Origin: JAKAVK01 sp964419095
GTDB lineage: Archaea; Micrarchaeota; Micrarchaeia; Micrarchaeales; CABMGC01
DNA length: 64,000 nucleotides
Assembly: GCA_964419095.1 (NCBI GenBank)
Contig: CAYQOG010000002.1
Coordinates: 1-64,000 of the forward strand
Direction: 5' to 3'
Within the stretch, counting starts at the first letter, position 1; the number at the start of each line of letters is the position of its first letter. The translations under genes were made by a program, and so were the position numbers. Positions 7,420 through 15,268 of this stretch are shown piece by piece. Below the pieces are notes generated by a model. The model saw only the letters and a program-made list of their open reading frames with translations. It was not told the origin of the DNA and did not search any database.

Positions 7420-8550
7420 ATGGTGCCCGTGCGCGAGATCGCCTCTGTCGAAATCCATTGCATAATCGAGGAGCTGAAGGCAAAGGTGGCCGACGGCTTC
7501 GTGAGAAAATTCTACGATCTTGGAGGCGGAGCCTTCAGGTTCACATTCTACAAGGGGACAAAGAATACGATGGTGTACTGCAAGCTTCTCTCCACGTTCA
7601 ACGAGACAAGCCTGTCGGAGAGCGCAGGCGAACCCTCCCAGTTCGCGATGGGCATGAGGAAGCGCATAGAGGGCTGCAAGGTATCATCGCTCTCGCAGCA
7701 TGGTTCCGACCGTATAATCGAATTGGGCATACTCTCAAAAGAAGGCGAGTACAAGTTGGTAATGGAGATGTTCGGAAAAGGGGATATCGCTCTTGTAAAT
7801 GCAAAGGGTATGATAGAGCAGTGCTACACCAACCTCTCTTTCAAGGACCGCGACATAAAGCCGAGATCAGAGTATAGGTTCCCGCAGTCCCAAGCTCTGG
7901 ATATATGGAATGCAAGCGAAAAGCAGGTGCTCGACGCAGTCAAAGCAATAAAGGGAATGAATAAGGCGATGTCAGAAATGTCAAAGGCGATAAACTTCGG
8001 CCCCCTCTACCTGGAGAACATCTTCAATGCTGCAGGTATAAATCCGAAAGGAAAGATAGCAAGCGATGAGGAAGCGGAGAACCTTGCAGGCGGGATCAGC
8101 GAATTCCTCAGGCAGCTGGAAAAGCCTGAGCCCCGCATCTACAAGTCAGATGGAAAGGCTGTTGATTATGCGATAATCCCGATAAAGAAATACGAGGATG
8201 CCGGCTTCGATTCCGTGCGCTTCGATACCGTCAGCGCAATGCTTGACGAGATGCATTCGGGGGAGCGCGCCACTGTGAAGGACGATGCCAATGCGAAGCG
8301 CACGGCGGAGCTGAGCTCCAACATAAAGAGGCAGGAAGAGCTCACGATACAGCTCAAGGCAGAGGCTGCCGACTACCAAATCTCCGGGAACATGATAATG
8401 GCGAGGATGCATGAGATAAATTCACTGATAGAATACCTAAGGCAGAACAAGAGGGCCACCATCCAGGAGCTCGAGTCCTCGTTCAAAGGCTTAAAGATAA
8501 AAGGCCTAGACCTCAAGAATAAGACAGTGAAAGTAGAACTGGGCGAGTAG
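7420..8550 (+). CDS. RqcH/NFACT protein lacking the NFACT-R domain
   Basis: A 376-residue protein that starts with the NFACT-N domain (EIHCIIEELKAKVADGFVRK, then GAFRFTFYKG and EMFGKGDIALVNAKGMI) and continues through a helix-hairpin region into a coiled coil (about residues 285-350). Rqc2/RqcH proteins bind stalled 50S subunits with peptidyl-tRNA and add C-terminal tails. Archaeal members are usually 550-700 residues and carry NFACT-R after the coiled coil. Here the frame stops after a short KTVKVELGE tail and RNase Z begins at the next base, so NFACT-R is missing or encoded elsewhere. I see no frameshift: no NFACT-R-like sequence follows in other frames. Confidence 0.85.
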   Translation: MVPVREIASVEIHCIIEELKAKVADGFVRKFYDLGGGAFRFTFYKGTKNTMVYCKLLSTFNETSLSESAGEPSQFAMGMRKRIEGCKVSSLSQHGSDRIIELGILSKEGEYKLVMEMFGKGDIALVNAKGMIEQCYTNLSFKDRDIKPRSEYRFPQSQALDIWNASEKQVLDAVKAIKGMNKAMSEMSKAINFGPLYLENIFNAAGINPKGKIASDEEAENLAGGISEFLRQLEKPEPRIYKSDGKAVDYAIIPIKKYEDAGFDSVRFDTVSAMLDEMHSGERATVKDDANAKRTAELSSNIKRQEELTIQLKAEAADYQISGNMIMARMHEINSLIEYLRQNKRATIQELESSFKGLKIKGLDLKNKTVKVELGE

Positions 8551-9441
8551 ATGATCAAGGTAACGGTTCTGGGAACATCGGGCGCCTCACCGACAAAGCA
8601 GAGGAACCTCACGAGCGTGGCGCTCGCCTACGACGGAAATGTCCTCCTCTTCGACTGCGGCGAAGGAACGCAGACCCAGATACTCCGGTACGGCGTCAAT
8701 TCATCGAGGATACGCGCAATATTCGTCAGCCATGCGCATGGAGACCATGTGATAGGCATAGCGGGTCTCGTCAGAACCTTGTCGCTGAACGGGAGGAGGG
8801 AGCCGCTGCTGATATGCGTGCCTAAAGGATCGGAGCCCATCATAAAAAGCCTTATCGGCTTCGACAAGGTCATGCTGACATATCCTATCGCGATAAAAGG
8901 AGTGAAAGGCGGCATGGTGTACAAAGGGAAGGATTTCACGGTCTCGGCATTCAAGCTCAATCATACCATACCGACATACGGGTACGTCTTCAAGATAGAC
9001 GACAAGAGGCGATTCATCGAGCAGAAGGCCAGGAAGCTCGGGCTCGTAGGCGAGATGTACTCGATTCTCCAAAAGAAGGGCAAGCTGAAACTTGGCAGGA
9101 AGACGATCCGGCTGAACGATATAACCAGGATAAAGGTAGGCAAGAAGATAGTGTACGCTTCTGACACACGGCCCACAAGCACCACCGTCAAAGCGGCCAA
9201 GGATGCGGACTTGCTGCTGCATGAGTCAACTTATGCGGACAGGGAGAAGAGGCTGGCCAGGCAGCGCGGCCATTCCACGGCGTACGAGGCTGCGGCAATT
9301 GCGAGGAAGGCAGGGGTAAAGCAGCTTGCGCTGATACATTTCAGCGCTAGATACACGGACATGAAGCAGATAGAGGCTGACGCAAAGAAGGAGTTTGAGA
9401 ACGTACTCATCACAAAGGACGGGGACGAGATCTACGTATAA
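8551..9441 (+). CDS. rnz: Ribonuclease Z (tRNA 3' processing)
   Basis: A 296-residue metallo-beta-lactamase endonuclease that trims tRNA 3' trailers. The motif SHAHGDH (metal site) is at about residues 61-67, with FDCGEG before it. Later landmarks are FKLNHTIPTYGY, YASDTRPTS, LLHESTY and the RGHSTAYEAA/LIHFSARY histidines, all in the order seen in RNase Z. Lys-rich segments in the middle are consistent with the flexible tRNA-binding arm. Last gene of the operon starting at 4843; its ATG directly follows the stop of the NFACT gene. CCA is not encoded in the tRNA genes here, so RNase Z cleavage after the discriminator base followed by CCA addition is expected. Confidence 0.95.
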   Translation: MIKVTVLGTSGASPTKQRNLTSVALAYDGNVLLFDCGEGTQTQILRYGVNSSRIRAIFVSHAHGDHVIGIAGLVRTLSLNGRREPLLICVPKGSEPIIKSLIGFDKVMLTYPIAIKGVKGGMVYKGKDFTVSAFKLNHTIPTYGYVFKIDDKRRFIEQKARKLGLVGEMYSILQKKGKLKLGRKTIRLNDITRIKVGKKIVYASDTRPTSTTVKAAKDADLLLHESTYADREKRLARQRGHSTAYEAAAIARKAGVKQLALIHFSARYTDMKQIEADAKKEFENVLITKDGDEIYV

Positions 9442-9449
9442 GGGGATTA

Positions 9450-9749
9450 TCACTTGCCCTTGAATCTCTCGAGGTATTCCTGCCTTACAATAAGCGTTAC
9501 CTTGGCTGATTTTATCGCGTGCACGTCTACAACATAAGCGCTGCCCCTGCTTTCTACGACTGTGCCTAGTCTGCCCCTGTACCTCGGATGGGGTATGTTC
9601 CTGAAGTTCCCGTGCGGGGCTATGATTACGCGGTCGCCCGGACTGAACTTGTTTATAAGCCTGCTAAGGCCGAGTGTCGAGAGCTTTCCATGCCTGGAGA
9701 GATTCCTCGACCTCCCTGCGAATAGACCGTGTGATCTGCTACCTCCCAT
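9450..9749 (-). CDS. rpl21e: Ribosomal protein L21e
   Basis: A 99-residue basic protein of the archaeal/eukaryotic large-subunit L21e (eL21) family. The N-terminal GGSRSHGLFAGRSRNLSRHGK segment corresponds to the usual SxGxRxxTR..KxxR region, followed by FSPGDRVIIA, the hallmark PHPRYRGRLGTVVESRGSAY and a C-terminal VRQEYLERF. Its length is typical. It is convergent with RNase Z, eight bases from that gene's stop, and divergent from the TBP gene, so it is transcribed alone in this window. Confidence 0.93.
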   Translation of the reverse strand: MGGSRSHGLFAGRSRNLSRHGKLSTLGLSRLINKFSPGDRVIIAPHGNFRNIPHPRYRGRLGTVVESRGSAYVVDVHAIKSAKVTLIVRQEYLERFKGK

Positions 9750-9850
9750 AAATATTCACCATTATCAAATCTGACTGGCAGTTCCGGCGGAACCGCAGCA
9801 AAAGCTTAACAGTAGGTATAGTGTATTAGTATATAAATACCTTCCCACCA

Positions 9851-9862
9851 CTATTTAAATAG
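9851..9862 (+). promoter_or_regulatory. TATA box of the TBP gene, palindromic
   Basis: CTATTTAAATAG is a perfect 12-base palindrome and a near-consensus archaeal TATA core. It lies about 25 bases before ATG 9887, predicting a nearly leaderless transcript for the TBP gene. Confidence 0.65.
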
Positions 9863-9886
9863 ACTATTCGAAAACACGTGATAATC

Positions 9887-10201
9887 ATGGCAAAATCAAA
9901 AACATCAAGGAAGAGGGTGATCCTCAATCCCAAATTCAAGATCGAGAACATCGTGGCCAGTGCCGACCTTGGAGTCGAACTTGACCTTTACGGCATAGCT
10001 AAGGCTTCATCAGACGTGGACTACGAGCCGGAGCAGTTCCCTGGCGCAATCTGCAAGATACACGACCCGAAGACAGCTTTGCTTCTTTTCAAGAACGGAA
10101 AGATAATCTGCACAGGAGCAAAGACGGAAGCCGACATAAAGAGGGCCATCGATCAGGTAATAAAGATAGTCAGGAACTACATAATAGAGCCTAGGGAATA
10201 A
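9887..10201 (+). CDS. tbp: TATA-binding protein with a single TBP repeat
   Basis: A 104-residue protein that aligns with one of the two repeats of archaeal TBP: KIENIVASADLGVELDL, DYEPEQFPGAICKI, ALLLFKNGKIICTGAK and ADIKRAIDQV. It mixes first-repeat features (IENIVASADL) with features usual in the second repeat (YEPEQFPG). Standard archaeal TBP is 180-200 residues with two tandem repeats forming a saddle; here the frame ends in TAA after one repeat and a convergent gene begins four bases later, so no second half follows. A functional saddle would need a homodimer or a partner encoded elsewhere. ATG 9887 is preferred over GTG 9878 because of the TATA spacing. The DNA-binding FPG and LLLF elements are present. 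Confidence 0.9.
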   Translation: MAKSKTSRKRVILNPKFKIENIVASADLGVELDLYGIAKASSDVDYEPEQFPGAICKIHDPKTALLLFKNGKIICTGAKTEADIKRAIDQVIKIVRNYIIEPRE

Positions 10202-10204
10202 AGC

Positions 10205-10408
10205 TCATCTCCCTTCGTCGCTGGTATCTGCATTCTCATCCTCAGAGTCTCCCTCGTCTGCGTCCTTCTCCTCCTTCAGCTGGTTCCTCCTATGCCCGCA
10301 GCCACAGCCGCACCTGCATCCGTCAGGGCAGCGGCAGTCTCCTGCACAGAGCTTGCACGAACACTTACCGTTGCACTCGCATTCATCGTTGGCCTCGTCC
10401 TCTACCAT
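10205..10408 (-). CDS. Cysteine-rich metallothionein-like small protein
   Basis: A 67-residue protein with 11 cysteines packed into about 30 residues as CxC and CxxC-type pairs (ECECNGKCSCKLC, then CRCPDGCRCGCGCG). It is flanked by an acidic N-terminus and a long acidic tail of Glu, Asp and Ser. Such density is characteristic of metallothioneins or other metal-thiolate clusters. A zinc- or copper-binding storage role is inferred, not shown. Start at ATG 10408 (MVEDEANDE) is chosen because the upstream in-frame Met at 10459 would run into the DedA gene. It lies just downstream of dedA on the same strand and convergent with TBP. Confidence 0.68.
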   Translation of the reverse strand: MVEDEANDECECNGKCSCKLCAGDCRCPDGCRCGCGCGHRRNQLKEEKDADEGDSEDENADTSDEGR

Positions 10409-10451
10409 GATTAGGAAATGAAGCCGATGCTTATTAAAAACGGTGGGATGC

Positions 10452-11075
10452 TTAGGCATTGGCCTTGCCTGCCTTCCTTATCCTCCCGATGGCAAATACG
10501 TATATCACGTACAGCACTATCGCAAATGCGGCTATCGAGACGAAGAGCAGTGTCACGTTTGTCGTTGACAGGGCGTAATAGCCGAAGAAGACCAGCGCCG
10601 CATCCCATATCACCGTGCCTATGAAAGAGTAGAAAAGGAATTGTCCCTTCGGCATCTCGGCGAAGCCCGCGGGGAAGCTTATCAGCCCCCGCACTATGGG
10701 TATCAGCCGCGAAACGAATACGGCGAAAGATCCGTTCTTCTTGAACCACGCGTCGAATGAATCGAGCGTAGACTTCTTGATGTGGAACCATGCGAGATGC
10801 TTGTAGATTATGTCCTTCCCGACGAAATACGCTATGTAGTAATCGATCATTATCCCTATCATGCTTCCCGCAATAGCGGCTGTTATGCCCAGCCACACGT
10901 TGAGGGTGCCCGCTGCTGCGAGAGCGCCTATCGCAGGCAGCACCACCTCGCTGGGAACCGGCACGGATGCGGATTCGAGAAGCATGAGGAAAAATATGCC
11001 CAGGTAGCCGTATGCGCCCACGATTCCCATGGCAGCCGCAGCCAGTCCTGTAAGCGCCGATATTGTTCCAGCCAT
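10452..11075 (-). CDS. DedA family membrane protein
   Basis: A 207-residue polytopic membrane protein of the DedA/SNARE-associated (VTT) family, whose members act as lipid scramblases/flippases or support envelope homeostasis. Signatures are the ESASVPVPSEVVLPAIG re-entrant loop at about residues 34-50, an amphipathic WFHIKKSTLDSFDAWFKKNG stretch, and FVSRLIPIVRGLISFPAG (the FxRxxPxxR motif) at about 138-155, followed by two C-terminal membrane helices. Length is normal. It is divergent from pelA and reads toward the cysteine-rich gene about 44 bases downstream, which it may co-transcribe. Confidence 0.9.
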   Translation of the reverse strand: MAGTISALTGLAAAAMGIVGAYGYLGIFFLMLLESASVPVPSEVVLPAIGALAAAGTLNVWLGITAAIAGSMIGIMIDYYIAYFVGKDIIYKHLAWFHIKKSTLDSFDAWFKKNGSFAVFVSRLIPIVRGLISFPAGFAEMPKGQFLFYSFIGTVIWDAALVFFGYYALSTTNVTLLFVSIAAFAIVLYVIYVFAIGRIRKAGKANA

Positions 11076-11133
11076 GCTATCCTATACCATAAGCAGTATT
11101 TTAACCTTGCCGTGAATAAAACCTTGATGCGCG

Positions 11134-12153
11134 ATGCGATTAATAAGATTCAATCCAGTATCCAACGCGGTAAAGGTGGAGCCCGACTCATTCGATGACC
11201 TCTACCTCCTTGCAATAATAATCTCGAAAGGGGATATGGTAGAGGCAAGGAGCTATAGGAGATTCAAGGCCAGCGAGACTGACACGGGAGAGCAGAAGGA
11301 GGTTACCGTAAAGATAACAGTAGAGAAAGTTGAGATAGACAAGGCCGCAGGAAGGCTTAGGCTCATGGGCACGATAAAGGAAGGCAGGCCTGCCGAATTC
11401 ATAATTCTGGGAAGCCACCACACCATCAATGTCGCGCCTGGCGACATAATAGACATATTCAAGGAGGAATGGAAAGATTACATACTCAAGAGGCTAAAAC
11501 AGGCGCAGCAGGAATCAAGGAAGCCGAAACTCGGAGTGATTGTGCTTGACGACGAGAAAGCCCTAGTCTCTTACATAAAGGGATACGGCATAGACATCGT
11601 GACTGAGTTGTACAGCCGCCTGAGCAAGCGCATGAAGGAGAAGGACTTCGAGAAGCAGAAGGTCCAGTACTTCAATGACGTGATAAAAGCGATAGAGAAC
11701 ATGTCCGTAGACATGGTGATACTGGCGGGGCCAGGATTCACAAAGGAAGATATCAAGAAATATATCTCGGCTAACAACATCGAGATGAAGAAGAGGCTCT
11801 TCTATGCTCCAGCAAGCGATGCAGAACGGTCGGGAATAAGGGAAGTCATGAGAAGCTCTGCGGTAAGCGACCTTCTCCAGAACGAGCATGTAAAGAGGGA
11901 GTTCGAGTATCTGAATACGTTCCTTTCTGAGCTGAGGGTCGGATCAGCGTCATATGGCACTGACGGAGTTGCAAAGGCGATAAGCGATTCAAGGCCCGCA
12001 GCCATAATAGTGAATGACTCCGTGATAAACGACGCAAAGGTGAAGAAGGTGCTCGACATGGCCGACAGCAGGAACATAAAGATAGAAATATTCAACGCTG
12101 ATGATGACGCAGGCATACAGCTTAAGGCATTCAAGGACATCGCTGCAGTATAA
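11134..12153 (+). CDS. pelA: Pelota (Dom34) ribosome rescue factor
   Basis: A 339-residue archaeal Pelota. Pelota is an eRF1 relative that enters the A site of stalled ribosomes with a GTPase partner (aEF1A in archaea) and promotes splitting by ABCE1. The N-terminal domain (MRLIRFNPVSN, then DLYLLAIIISKGDMVEARSYR with the TGEQKEVTVKITVEKVEID strand) is characteristic. The central domain begins at about 130 (LGVIVLDDEKALV) and lacks the GGQ of true release factors. The C-terminal domain with YGTDGVAKAI follows. It fits functionally with the nearby RqcH-like gene, both acting on stalled translation. ATG 11134 starts directly at the conserved N-terminus. Confidence 0.95.
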   Translation: MRLIRFNPVSNAVKVEPDSFDDLYLLAIIISKGDMVEARSYRRFKASETDTGEQKEVTVKITVEKVEIDKAAGRLRLMGTIKEGRPAEFIILGSHHTINVAPGDIIDIFKEEWKDYILKRLKQAQQESRKPKLGVIVLDDEKALVSYIKGYGIDIVTELYSRLSKRMKEKDFEKQKVQYFNDVIKAIENMSVDMVILAGPGFTKEDIKKYISANNIEMKKRLFYAPASDAERSGIREVMRSSAVSDLLQNEHVKREFEYLNTFLSELRVGSASYGTDGVAKAISDSRPAAIIVNDSVINDAKVKKVLDMADSRNIKIEIFNADDDAGIQLKAFKDIAAV

Positions 12154-12174
12154 CTTAAATCCGAACTAGTCCCA

Positions 12175-12199
12175 GCATAATATAGTCGCTATGTTATGC
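12175..12199. promoter_or_regulatory. 11-bp inverted repeat upstream of the PH-domain gene
   Basis: GCATAATATAG and CTATGTTATGC are separated by TCG and pair over 11 positions (one G-T). No T-tract follows, so it is not a typical terminator of pelA. It lies just upstream of a TATA box (AATTTATATCC, about 12211-12221) that could serve the gene at 12321, so it may be a regulator site. Function is inferred. Confidence 0.4.
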
Positions 12200-12320
12200 C
12201 TACCCCAATAAATTTATATCCTATGTGCCGGTAGATTGATGTGCCATATGTTTATGCTCTTACGACTAGATTCTGGACGAATGCCAATAATTATAATTCT
12301 GACAGAGTATAAGGGTATGG

Positions 12321-12902
12321 ATGCTATCTAAAATAACTGCAACTAAATACCAAGTATCTTCACAAAACACGTTGCCTTTTACACTTCAGAATGGAGAAAA
12401 GATACTAAAAGAAGTTAAGCCAGTAAAAGGAAGCCTTGCACTAGACGTGGCCTTCGACTTTATATTACCTCTACTGTTTTTTGGACTGATGACTATTTTT
12501 GCAATTTTTACACGAGCAGGCCTTTTCGTTTTATTTCCACTAGGTCTAACGATTATTTTTTGCATTATGCCAATTCTCTTCATAAAAAGATTACCAGAAA
12601 ATTACGGATCTTGGGTTACTACTCATAGAGCTATCTCATGTGATAAAACACTTAAATATCGCGTATGGTCAATGCCTTTTGAATGCATAGAGACTGTAAA
12701 GGTAGTTAGAACATTATCAGATAGGATAATGGGATCTGCGTCTTTGAAAATATCTGTGATAGGCGGATTTCGAATACCTTCCATGCCATATAGTCCAATC
12801 ACGAGAATTAGTGGTACAAATTTCTTTGACGCTATACCGATTGATAAAGCGAAGGATATTCAGAAAGTTATTCTCGATCGTGTGACTAGTAATAGCGACT
12901 GA
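12321..12902 (+). CDS. Membrane protein with bacterial PH-like (DUF304) domain
   Basis: A 193-residue protein. About 45 N-terminal residues are followed by two close membrane helices (about 43-66 and 70-91) and then a C-terminal bPH2/DUF304-like domain recognisable from WVTTHRAIS, the MPFECIETVKVVRTLSDRIMGSAS region and a GGFRIP strand. Such proteins sit on the inner membrane face; their ligands are mostly unknown. The gene is visibly more A+T-rich than its neighbours, with many AAA/ATA/TTT codons, which suggests relatively recent acquisition. A TATA element and an 11-bp inverted repeat lie upstream. Family assignment is moderately sure, function unknown. Confidence 0.65.
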   Translation: MLSKITATKYQVSSQNTLPFTLQNGEKILKEVKPVKGSLALDVAFDFILPLLFFGLMTIFAIFTRAGLFVLFPLGLTIIFCIMPILFIKRLPENYGSWVTTHRAISCDKTLKYRVWSMPFECIETVKVVRTLSDRIMGSASLKISVIGGFRIPSMPYSPITRISGTNFFDAIPIDKAKDIQKVILDRVTSNSD

Positions 12903-13006
12903 AAAAGAGCTACTTTAACTAGGTTCTAATTCACCAGATCTTGTGCAACATTCACCTGGGTTTCTGTATATAACTCCAATAAAACGTAGTCCCAGCCGAT
13001 TCGATG

Positions 13007-14044
13007 CTATGTGATATTCAGCGCCTGCAGCCCTTGGCCGCATGGCGTGTACCATACCGATTCAAGGTTGTAGAGGCCAGGGTTCAGTACCGTGTTTGCG
13101 GTATAGCCTGTTATGCCGTTGCTTGTCCATGAGTTTGAGCCGAAGAAGCTGTTCCATGTGGAAGCCCCGTTCGGCCTGTAGTACAGCGCCATCGCGTTTG
13201 TAGTCTCTATCTTCTCCAGGTTGACGTTGGCGTTTGCATACAGGGTCGTGAAAGCCATCGAGATGAGCGGCGTGAATGACGTGGCGCATGTGGTGACGTT
13301 GTTCAGCATTGCGGTGCTCTGCGGGAACGCTACCGCGTTGGTGCCAAGATAACCAGAGCCTATGTAGGAATTCGTGCTGAAAGAATAGATAACATTGCCC
13401 CCCGTTCCGTTTACATCCCACTCGCCGTTCTGCGCCAATACGTAATTGCCTGGCAGGAAAGGCGGCGAGATCGAGTTGTACGTTATCGGGCTTATTGCGT
13501 TTGCGCCCTGCCCCACCGCAACTCCGAAGACCACTCCCCCTACTGCGGTAGACTCAGTAAGGAAGCTGCCCGTGTAAGTGACCGCCTGGGTGCAATTGTT
13601 GAGCGGAATCTCGCCTATTGCGTTATTGCAGTATTTCGCGCCTACTGCGTAATAGCCTTTCACGAATGTGCCAAGGGTCATTATGCCATTGAAAGGAACC
13701 GAGCACACTACGGTCTCCCCGGGATAGACGAAATTTGGCGTGCAGAGTCCGTTGACTGTGGTAGTGCCCACGGTTGCATTGAAACTGGTTATGTTCAGGG
13801 GCACGCTCTGCGAGCTCTCCAGCGCAACTGTTGCAAGGGAATAGTAGCTGCTGAGGTTTGAGTAATAGGAAGAGTAGCTGCACACGAAGCCTCCATAGCC
13901 TGCGCACTGGGCGGTGAAGTTCGACTGGGCCGAGGATGCAAGGAAGATTATTATCGCAAGGGCCACTGCCATGACAACGAAGAGGAAGCCGTATGTAGAG
14001 AGGAATTCTATTGAAGACTGCAGCTTCATAAGCTTCACGCTCAT
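13007..14044 (-). CDS. Class III signal peptide (pilin-like) surface protein
   Basis: A 345-residue protein beginning with a short basic leader and a QSSIEFLSTYGFLFVVMAVALAI-type N-terminus. This is the class III signal peptide form found on archaeal type IV pilin-like proteins, where processing leaves a hydrophobic helix that anchors or polymerises the subunit. The remaining 310 residues are rich in Ser, Thr, Asn, Tyr and Gly with several N-x-S/T sites (for example near FNATVG and VNGTGG) and scattered cysteines, as expected for an extracellular glycoprotein. It is much longer than a standard pilin and could be a minor pilin or adhesin. Promoters for it and for the divergent coiled-coil gene share the 24-base gap 14045-14068. 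Confidence 0.75.
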   Translation of the reverse strand: MSVKLMKLQSSIEFLSTYGFLFVVMAVALAIIIFLASSAQSNFTAQCAGYGGFVCSYSSYYSNLSSYYSLATVALESSQSVPLNITSFNATVGTTTVNGLCTPNFVYPGETVVCSVPFNGIMTLGTFVKGYYAVGAKYCNNAIGEIPLNNCTQAVTYTGSFLTESTAVGGVVFGVAVGQGANAISPITYNSISPPFLPGNYVLAQNGEWDVNGTGGNVIYSFSTNSYIGSGYLGTNAVAFPQSTAMLNNVTTCATSFTPLISMAFTTLYANANVNLEKIETTNAMALYYRPNGASTWNSFFGSNSWTSNGITGYTANTVLNPGLYNLESVWYTPCGQGLQALNIT

Positions 14045-14068
14045 AATACTATGATAGTGACTTAATAA

Positions 14069-15268
14069 ATGTTCTTCGGAAAGAGCAAAGAAGCCGAGAG
14101 TATTCCGGAATCGGGCATGATCGCGTCGCTCAACCAGAGCTTCGACTCCAAGCTGTCCGGTCTCGATGAAAAGGCGTCAAGGACATTGGAGGACATAGCG
14201 AAGGCGAGGAACGCATTCGAGCAGGCATGCGAGAGGTTCGGTGCGCTGGAGAAGGAGCCTGACACCGATTTCATAAGGGCCACGAGCACCACCTATGTAA
14301 AGGAGCAGAGGGGCGCCTACCTGAACCTCATGAAGAGGATCCTTGCCGCGCATCCGGCCAGGAAACACGAAGGAAATGTCTATGAGTCGTATCACTCAAC
14401 AATGCTTGACATAGAGACACTGCTCAGCGAGGTGCTCAGGGCCAACGCCACCTTCAAGATGGTGCTCGACGCGTATCCCAATGACCTCGGCCCTTTCAAG
14501 AAGGCATTCGGGTCGATTGAGATGCACTGGAGGATCCTCAAGTCGGAGATAGAGGCGAGGGGCAGCGACCTGATGGAGTACAACCATCTCCTCTCGCAGA
14601 TAAGGTCCCTGGTAGCCCTCTCAGACGAAATCAAGGAATTGAATCATGAGATAGTGCAACTCTCTTCAGCCGCGCCAAAGCATGCCGATGCGGCTGAAAT
14701 TTCCAGGCTGCGCGAAAAGATAGCATTGCTGAATGTGCAAAGGGAAACAATAAGCAGGAAGCTGGCGGAACTCAAGTCCGAGATAGGCGTGATACTGGGC
14801 ACCATAGACAAGCCCGCAAGGAAGCACGACTACCTCTCCCTGTACAAGCCCAAGCTTACCGCTATGCTCGACAATCCCTCCCTGCTTGCGCAGGAGGAAA
14901 GATACAGGGAGTTCTGCAGCCAGGTCGCCGATATGAAGAATGAGATAGAGAAAGGGACAATCTCAGTGAAGAATGCCAATGAAGTGCGAAAGGCGATCGG
15001 GCTTGTTCTGAACGGCAGGATTAAAGTGATACTGGAAAGCATTGAGGAGCTCAAGATAAACAAGCTCCCCCTGGAGAACGAGATGCGGGATATAGAGCGC
15101 ATGCTCCAGGAGCTCAACGACGTCGTGAGCGGCGCATCAAGAAGGGAAACGGCGCTGAGGGACTCGCAGGCAAGGCTTGCAGAGATAAGGAAGGAGCAGG
15201 AGGAATACAGGGCAAGCATAGAGCTGCTCTTCTCCAATTACTACAAAAGGAGGATAAAGATCATTTGA
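14069..15268 (+). CDS. Coiled-coil protein of unknown function
   Basis: A 399-residue protein with no signal peptide or membrane segment. Heptad-rich helices dominate: about residues 15-60, 115-260 (ELNHEIVQL, ISRLREKIALLNVQRETISRKLAELK) and 285-385 (ENEMRDIERMLQEL, RLAEIRKEQEEYRASIELL), so an elongated cytoplasmic coiled coil is predicted. It begins at ATG 14069, directly divergent from the pilin-like gene, and overlaps the convergent thiE by eight bases at the 3' end. I do not recognise a family. SMC-like head motifs (Walker A/B) are absent, so it is not an SMC fragment. Confidence 0.7.
   Translation: MFFGKSKEAESIPESGMIASLNQSFDSKLSGLDEKASRTLEDIAKARNAFEQACERFGALEKEPDTDFIRATSTTYVKEQRGAYLNLMKRILAAHPARKHEGNVYESYHSTMLDIETLLSEVLRANATFKMVLDAYPNDLGPFKKAFGSIEMHWRILKSEIEARGSDLMEYNHLLSQIRSLVALSDEIKELNHEIVQLSSAAPKHADAAEISRLREKIALLNVQRETISRKLAELKSEIGVILGTIDKPARKHDYLSLYKPKLTAMLDNPSLLAQEERYREFCSQVADMKNEIEKGTISVKNANEVRKAIGLVLNGRIKVILESIEELKINKLPLENEMRDIERMLQELNDVVSGASRRETALRDSQARLAEIRKEQEEYRASIELLFSNYYKRRIKII

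Noticed and set aside
9887..10459. Frameshifted second TBP repeat after 10201
   Set aside because: The following bases encode the Cys-rich protein on the other strand, and none of the plus frames contains a second IENxVAS or FPG element.
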